Positions 19,072-24,677 of a stretch of 24,677 nucleotides of DNA are shown here, piece after piece. Numbering within the stretch: position 1 is the stretch's first letter; every line of letters starts with the position of its first letter. Origin of the DNA: Reclinomonas americana ATCC 50394 (taxonomy: Eukaryota; Jakobida; Jakobea; Jakobida); the NCBI GenBank assembly GCA_048213135.1, contig PS015420.1:32713-57389 (forward strand). The letters run 5' to 3'. The notes beneath the pieces are model-generated. The model saw only the letters and a list, made by a program, of their open reading frames with translations. It made no database searches and had not been told where the DNA came from. The position numbers were made by a program, and so were the translations under genes.

Positions 19072-22000
19072 TCATTTTGGCGGTGGCGGGTGCTGGTGCG
19101 CCAGCTTGTGGGAGATCACTTGCAGGAGACGATCGGCCAGAAGATCTAGAGTGGCGTCAAGCGGAGACGACGAGCCAGTGGCCGCGGTCGACGGTCGGAA
19201 TGATGATGCTGTGGAGGAGGCCAGACTGGGTGCCGTGCTGCTTGGGCATGTCAGCTTGCAGACATAGAAACATCAACACGCATACACAAACCTCGTGACG
19301 GTATCAGCGGTGGTGTCGTGCAGCTGACCAGTAACAAGAATGGACGAGATACGCTGGTGCATATCTTGCAGTGCCGAAGACATTTCGTGCAGAGCAAGAA
19401 ATGGTGTCGCATCAGCCACTGCGTCGACAGGAGTTATCAAGCAGTGTCAGTCGTCTTATCAACCACACTCCATCTTCACACTCACCATCGGTGCCAGACA
19501 TTGATTGCGAATGAGACAACTCACTGCACGATTCGCGAACATGGCCAAACAGGCTCGCCACCCGACTGAATGACTCACGGAGGTTGCCAACGGCGGCACG
19601 ACAGGCGGTCAGATGAACTGCACCGCCAGCAGGGGCTCCCGGTGCGCGAGTAGCAGGTGGCGCACTGGAGGTGTGGTCGGCGAGTCCAGGCTGTGCTGTT
19701 CCACCCTGCGATGCCGTCTTCTTCCACTCTTCCAAGTGGTCGAACAACTGACTACTGGCGCGCGGATCATCCGGCAACGGGGGAGGCCTGACGTCAGCAC
19801 CGCGATGAGAAATTGAAAGAAGCATGACAAAACAGTGGCCATGTCAACGAAACGATGCAGGAATGTGCACTGGATGTGAGAATGCGTCCTCCTCCACAAC
19901 AGATTGTTGCGATTGTGGTTGTTGCTGACCACTGCTACACGGCAGCCGTAAGTGGTATGCGTATCAACGCCACACAGTGAGCATACAAACACACCGTTGC
20001 GCAGCCTCGCTTGCAGTGGGCGAATCGAGATCCTCCGTTGTCAGCGGTGCCTTGGAGTGCACCACTGCCACAGATGGCTTGCTACTCACTGGGGGTNNNN
20101 NNNNNNNNNNNNNNNNNNNNNNNNNNNNNNNNNNNNNNNNNNNNNNNNNNNNNNNNNNNNNNNNNNNNNNNNNNNNNNNNNNNNNNNNNNNNNNNNNNNN
20201 NNNNNNNNNNNNNNNNNNNNNNNNNNNNNNNNNNNNNNNNNNNNNNNNNNNNNNNNNNNNNNNNNNNNNNNNNNNNNNNNNNNNNNNNNNNNNNNNNNNN
20301 NNNNNNNNNNNNNNNNNNNNNNNNNNNNNNNNNNNNNNNNNGTCACGGAGCTGTGCACGGGATCAATCAGCGGGTACCGACACCTCCACTGTATGATCAA
20401 CACACAGCACACAACCTGACTGCGGCCGTGGCCGCCACAGACTGCGGAGTGGAGGCCGCTGCTGTCGCTGCACCGGCAGATGGGGAATCAGCCGTCGGCG
20501 TGGGCGACTGCGAGTCCCCGGTCCGAGTGCGAGAGCTGGTGAACTGCATACCAATCTCCTCCAGTCGCTTTCTCGTTTTCTCGATCTGCACAACACACGT
20601 ACGTATCAGTCATTGTATCATGCGCACCTCACGTGCGCCTATTGCAGCACCTCGCTGGCCAAATCGTTCTTCTTTTGTCGCAATCGCAGAGCATCACGCT
20701 CCGCACGCAAGGCGGCGCTGATGTCGCCGGTGCTCTGACTGAGATTCAGGCTGCTTGAGCTGCTGCTGACGGATGACGACACTGGTGACGCTGGACCGCG
20801 TNNNNNNNNNNNNNNNNNNNNNNNNNNNNNNNNNNNNNNNNNNNNNNNNNNNNNNNNNNNNNNNNNNNNNNNNNNNNNNNNNNNNNNNNNNNNNNNNNNN
20901 NNNNNNNNNNNNNNNNNNNNNNNNNNNNNNNNNNNNNNNNNNNNNNNNNNNNNNNNNNNNNNNNNNNNNNNNNNNNNNNNNNNNNNNNNNNNNNNNNNNN
21001 NNNNNNNNNNNNNNNNNNNNNNNNNNNNNNNNNNNNNNNNNNNNNNNNNNNNNNNNNNNNNNNNNNNNNNNNNNNNNNNNNNNNNNNNNNNNNNNNNNNN
21101 NNNNNNNNNNNNNNNNNNNNNNNNNNNNNNNNNNNNNNNNNNNNNNNNNNNNNNNNNNNNNNNNNNNNNNNNNNNNNNNNNNNNNNNNNNNNNNNNNNNN
21201 NNNNNNNNNNNNNNNNNNNNNNNNNNNNNNNNNNNNNNNNNNNNNNNNNNNNNNNNNNNNNNNNNNNNNNNNNNNNNNNNNNNNNNNNNNNNNNNNNNNN
21301 NNNNNNNNNNNNNNNNNNNNNNNNNNNNNNNNNNNNNNNNNNNNNNNNNNNNNNNNNNNNNNNNNNNNNNNNNNNNNNNNNNNNNNNNNNNNNNNNNNNN
21401 NNNNNNNNNNNNNNNNNNNNNNNNNNNNNNNNNNNNNNNNNNNNNNNNNNNNNNNNNNNNNNNNNNNNNNNNNNNNNNNNNNNNNNNNNNNNNNNNNNNN
21501 NNNNNNNNNNNNNNNNNNNNNNNNNNNNNNNNNNNNNNNNNNNNNNNNNNNNNNNNNNNNNNNNNNNNNNNNNNNNNNNNNNNNNNNNNNNNNNNNNNNN
21601 NNNNNNNNNNNNNNNNNNNNNNNNNNNNNNNNNNNNNNNNNNNNNNNNNNNNNNNNNNNNNNNNNNNNNNNNNNNNNNNNNNNNNNNNNNNNNNNNNNNN
21701 NNNNNNNNNNNNNNNNNNNNNNNNNNNNNNNNNNNNNNNNNNNNNNNNNNNNNNNNNNNNNNNNNNNNNNNNNNNGTTGCTGCTCGAGTTGGCGACAATG
21801 GCTGACCGATGGCCGGGCTCGCCTGTGTCGACACCAACAAGAGGTGATTAGCGGACTCACACGAGCGCCTCTGACTGCACTTGCGCAACAACAGGTGATG
21901 AGGCCAGCTGCTTCTGGTCGCGGAATTGCTTGCTGACAGACATGCGAAGCGCAGCGGGCGGCGACGATTGTTGATTGACGGGCGACGATGGGCCGCCGAG

Positions 22001-24651
22001 AGATGAGAACTCGTCACGAATTGCATCACTGACCGCACATCGTGTGAGAAATCATCACCATGGAGGAGACCAACACGAATGGAGCAGTGGAAACTCACCG
22101 CTCGTCCGCCTCCTCGTCCACATTACCGGGACTGATGGTCCCGCCAGTGGTTGACCTGGCCGTATCCAAGGCTCCGCTACTGCTGCCGCCCCGTTGCATT
22201 TCCTCTTGCTGGTAGGGGTTGGTAGACGGTATACCAAGTCAGCCACACATTCTTTGCTTTATCACTCTCTCACTGCTGTGCGCAAACCTCGAACGCCTCG
22301 TGGGCCGCCGCCGTGTCACCGTCATCAAAGAAGATTTCTTCGTCGTCATTGTCCGTGTCGTCACCATCACCGTCCGAATCCACTTCGAGAACGCCCACCA
22401 CATCACTGTCGGCCTGCAAGCGCACAATTATTCAGAAATCGAATGTGCTTCGAAATCACGCAAGGAGCATACATCGGATGTGAGCAGCACGTCGTCGTCG
22501 GCCTCGAGCGCCGACGCCAGCACCGTGGTTCTCTGCGAGGCGCCCAATGACGCAGCCTTGTCGATGGACTGCATGCATGTACGTGGTGAGAATCCGCAAC
22601 AACGGCAGGAGCACGCAGCACGCACCTCAGAGTCGCGCGGTGTGGCCAGATCCGAAATTAGCGGTTCTGAATCCACAGTCAGCAAACCCTCGGCGCCCGG
22701 TGCATCGTCGGCATCGACCTCCTGCAACAGCGACCAGATGAGATTTCCAAGAGCACAGATGCCTCAACTTTTCCTTGCTGCTGCACCTCGTCCACTTCGG
22801 TCACCGCAATGGCCACTCCCGCTGACGCGCCGGCAGCGGCGGCCGCCTCTCGAGCGCGGACTCGTTCGGCCCACGCATTCAGCCGGTCCTTGGGCGAGTC
22901 ACCCGCGTGTACCGGCGACGACGAGGGCACACGTGCCGGCAACTCCTCCTGCGACGCGTTGTCAGTACACGAACTCGACAGACAGAGTACACGACGAAAC
23001 ATCTCCAGTCGGCGATGCAGCGTCCTCGGGCTCAGAAGAAGCAACAATGGTGGGCTTCGCCGACGACTGAGCCATGGACGACTCAGCAACGGCAGGCAGT
23101 GGCTTTTCGCGCACATTCTGCGCCCACTTGCTGCGAGCAGCCGGCGGTCGATCACCCTCCACCACTGGCGACGAGTTGGAGACAATGTTGACCACTGCAG
23201 GGTCAGTCAGTCGCTAGTAGAGTTCTCTCCACGCACCGCAGTGGCCCTCACCGTTGCCGGAAGCATCGGTCGATGTGGTCACAGAGCCGGCCGCAGAGCC
23301 GCCGTCTGCATCAAACTGCGCACCGATTGCGTATGGTGAGACTGACGTGTGCACACACATGGTGTCACATCTGCCACAACCACACCTGCGCGCGAGCCCA
23401 CGCCGGCAGCGCATCTTTGGCAAAGTGATAAGACAACCGGTCATCCCTCTCCACTGGTAGTTCGACGAGATGCGAGTCAGCTGCTGCAGCGCCAGTTGGT
23501 GCCGGCTGCCCGCCCACTTGCGTCGATTGCAACAGCATCCCTTGCAAACTAGGATGCTGTGTGTGAGTGCGCAGCACCAGCAAGAGACATGCACCGCACC
23601 GCAAAACTCAACTGCTCCAACTGCTGTGCGTATTCCTTGCTGCCCTGCGGTCCCTGCCTCAGGTCGGCACGTGGTGGACTCACACTCGTGCCACGCGAAG
23701 GGGCATCCATGACGGACGCTGACATGACATTCGGCAGCACCACGGCTGCTCGGCAGATGAATCGTGCCCAGTGAGAAAGAACTGGTGCACACTGGCTATC
23801 TCACACAGCACAAACAACGCAACGAGCAGCTCCTCGATTCCACTTGCCACGCTGCTGCGGTGGCGTGGGACCTTCATCAGCTGCAGCAATGCCAGTGGGC
23901 GACGAGCTCTCCTCCGCCTCTTCAGCGTCCTCCGGGACGAAAGCACCCGTCGGCGGTCGCTGGCCAGCACTACTGATACGTCCACCAGCGGCAGGCGCAC
24001 GTGGAAGCGACGGTGGAATGCCTGCCGGCGCTTGTTGCTTCATCTGCGCACGATGCAGCAGCACCGAGGCACGCACACCCTTCATTGNNNNNNNNNNNNN
24101 NNNNNNNNNNNNNNNNNNNNNNNNNNNNNNNNNNNNNNNNNNNNNNNNNNNNNNNNNNNNNNNNNNNNNNNNNNNNNNNNCCATTTCTCGCAGACTGTCG
24201 GAGCATACTGAGCAGGAGAGAAGAAGAGACGTGGCCGAGGGCGACTGAAACGCACCGTGCTTGCATGGTTGACACCCACTCTTGCGGCAGTTTCCACACA
24301 AAGATGCAACCATCGCCCGACACCGACAGAAGCCGGGAGCAATCGTGCGAGAAGGTGACGCCCGTCACCACCTCCGAGTGGCCAGTCACACGCCCGATGC
24401 ACTCACCAGAGAAGAAGTCGTATACACGAATGAACTGCACCCAACACGTCGGTACCACTAATCTCGGCATTGGTGGAGCAGATTAGACGCACCTTGTCGG
24501 TGGAACTAGTGGCCGCAAACACGCCTGCGGGGTCCACGGTGACCTTGATGGGCTCCGCATTCTCGCCACTCGTCTTGTAGCTGCGAATCGGCTTCCCGTT
24601 GTTGATGCTCCAAATGTTCAGTCGCTTGTCTTGCCCGGAGCTCACCACGTA
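19072..24651 (-). CDS. MAPKBP1: MAPKBP1/WDR62-like WD40 scaffold protein, 3' two-thirds or so (5' end outside window)
   Basis: MAPKBP1 and WDR62 are paralogous animal JNK-pathway and spindle-pole scaffolds; this looks like their single orthologue. Exons (minus): 24651-24493, 24434-24256, 24207-23812 (N gap inside), 23745-23578, 23540-23386, 23315-23252, 23194-23001, 22948-22769, 22721-22626, 22568-22473, 22413-22288, 22208-22099, 22028-21881, 21822-20651 (N gap inside), 20585-20416, one ending 19995 (start in gap), 19787-19486, 19418-19292, 19240-19072. YVVSSGQDKRLNIWS, VTVDPAGVFAATSSTDK and VYDFFSGECIGRVTGHSE match the last WD40 repeats of the family. A long Ser/Pro- and acid-rich middle follows. 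The end has the family's C-terminal helices (TACRAAVGNLRESFSRVASL; LDATLDLLADRLLQVISHKL), the dimerisation region. Uncertain junctions: the 23745 start (23748 also fits) and the 21881 end. Confidence 0.88.
20097..20341. other. Assembly gap (245 N)
   Basis: N run inside the MAPKBP1/WDR62-like gene, hiding the start of the exon that ends at 19995. Confidence 0.99.
20802..21775. other. Assembly gap (974 N)
   Basis: Largest N run. Coding sequence on both sides (ASPAIGQPLSP to the right, SSSLNLSQSTGDISAALRAE to the left) belongs to the MAPKBP1/WDR62-like gene; further exons or introns may be hidden. Confidence 0.99.
24088..24180. other. Assembly gap (93 N)
   Basis: N run just after the last WD40 repeat of the MAPKBP1/WDR62-like gene. 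93 is a multiple of three, but N lengths may be estimates. Confidence 0.99.
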
Positions 24652-24677
24652 CTGCAATCGCAAGTCAGCACGCCTGC

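Noticed and set aside
1-24677. tRNA, rRNA or other structured RNA genes.
   Set aside because: No cloverleaf, conserved box A/B pair or rRNA segment was noticed on either strand by eye; a covariance-model scan would be needed to exclude them.

Overview
The window is nuclear DNA from a compact, GC-rich eukaryote. The genes are conserved eukaryotic ones split by many short GT-AG introns (mostly 40-110 bp). Intergenic gaps are only tens of bases, introns are full of (CT)n, (GT)n and (GA)n microsatellites, and there is a pogo-type DNA transposon. The gene set (exocyst, anaphase-promoting complex, PHAF1, a MAPKBP1/WDR62 orthologue) fits a unicellular protist; the sequence alone does not give a lineage. 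Five runs of N mark scaffold gaps.

Layout, left to right. (1) 75-997 (+): last four exons of an exocyst EXOC7/Exo70 gene. (2) 1006-3963 (+): a complete 11-exon ANAPC4 (APC4) gene starting only 8 nt after the EXOC7 stop. (3) 4181-6224 (-): a complete six-exon PHAF1 (UPF0183/C16orf70) gene, convergent with ANAPC4. (4) 6276-6972 (-): a possible small three-exon gene of unknown function. (5) 7000-16960 (+): a tandem array of four paralogous genes. Each has the same four exons: a signal peptide, a kinase-like N-lobe, a short helix-E exon, and a long exon with the catalytic motifs and C-terminal region. (6) 16981-19039: a pogo/Tigger-like transposon with an intact two-exon DD35D transposase on the minus strand. 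It fills the tiny gap between the fourth array gene and the next gene. (7) 19072-24651 (-): most of a MAPKBP1/WDR62-like scaffold gene, from its last WD40 repeats to its C-terminal helical domain.

The housekeeping genes show no evident functional link. The notable content is the array at 7000-16960: predicted ER-luminal or secreted, protein-kinase-like proteins that I cannot assign to a named family. They keep a glycine loop, a beta-3 lysine, an HGD..N catalytic loop and a D-N-(V/G)-G metal motif. Their N-lobes have diverged while a 235-nt part of exon 4 is almost identical between copies. The 5' and 3' halves group the copies differently, which points to gene conversion or unequal crossing-over. 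All four genes share an upstream sequence block. Splice phases were checked by hand for every intron quoted; where a choice was ambiguous the entry says so.
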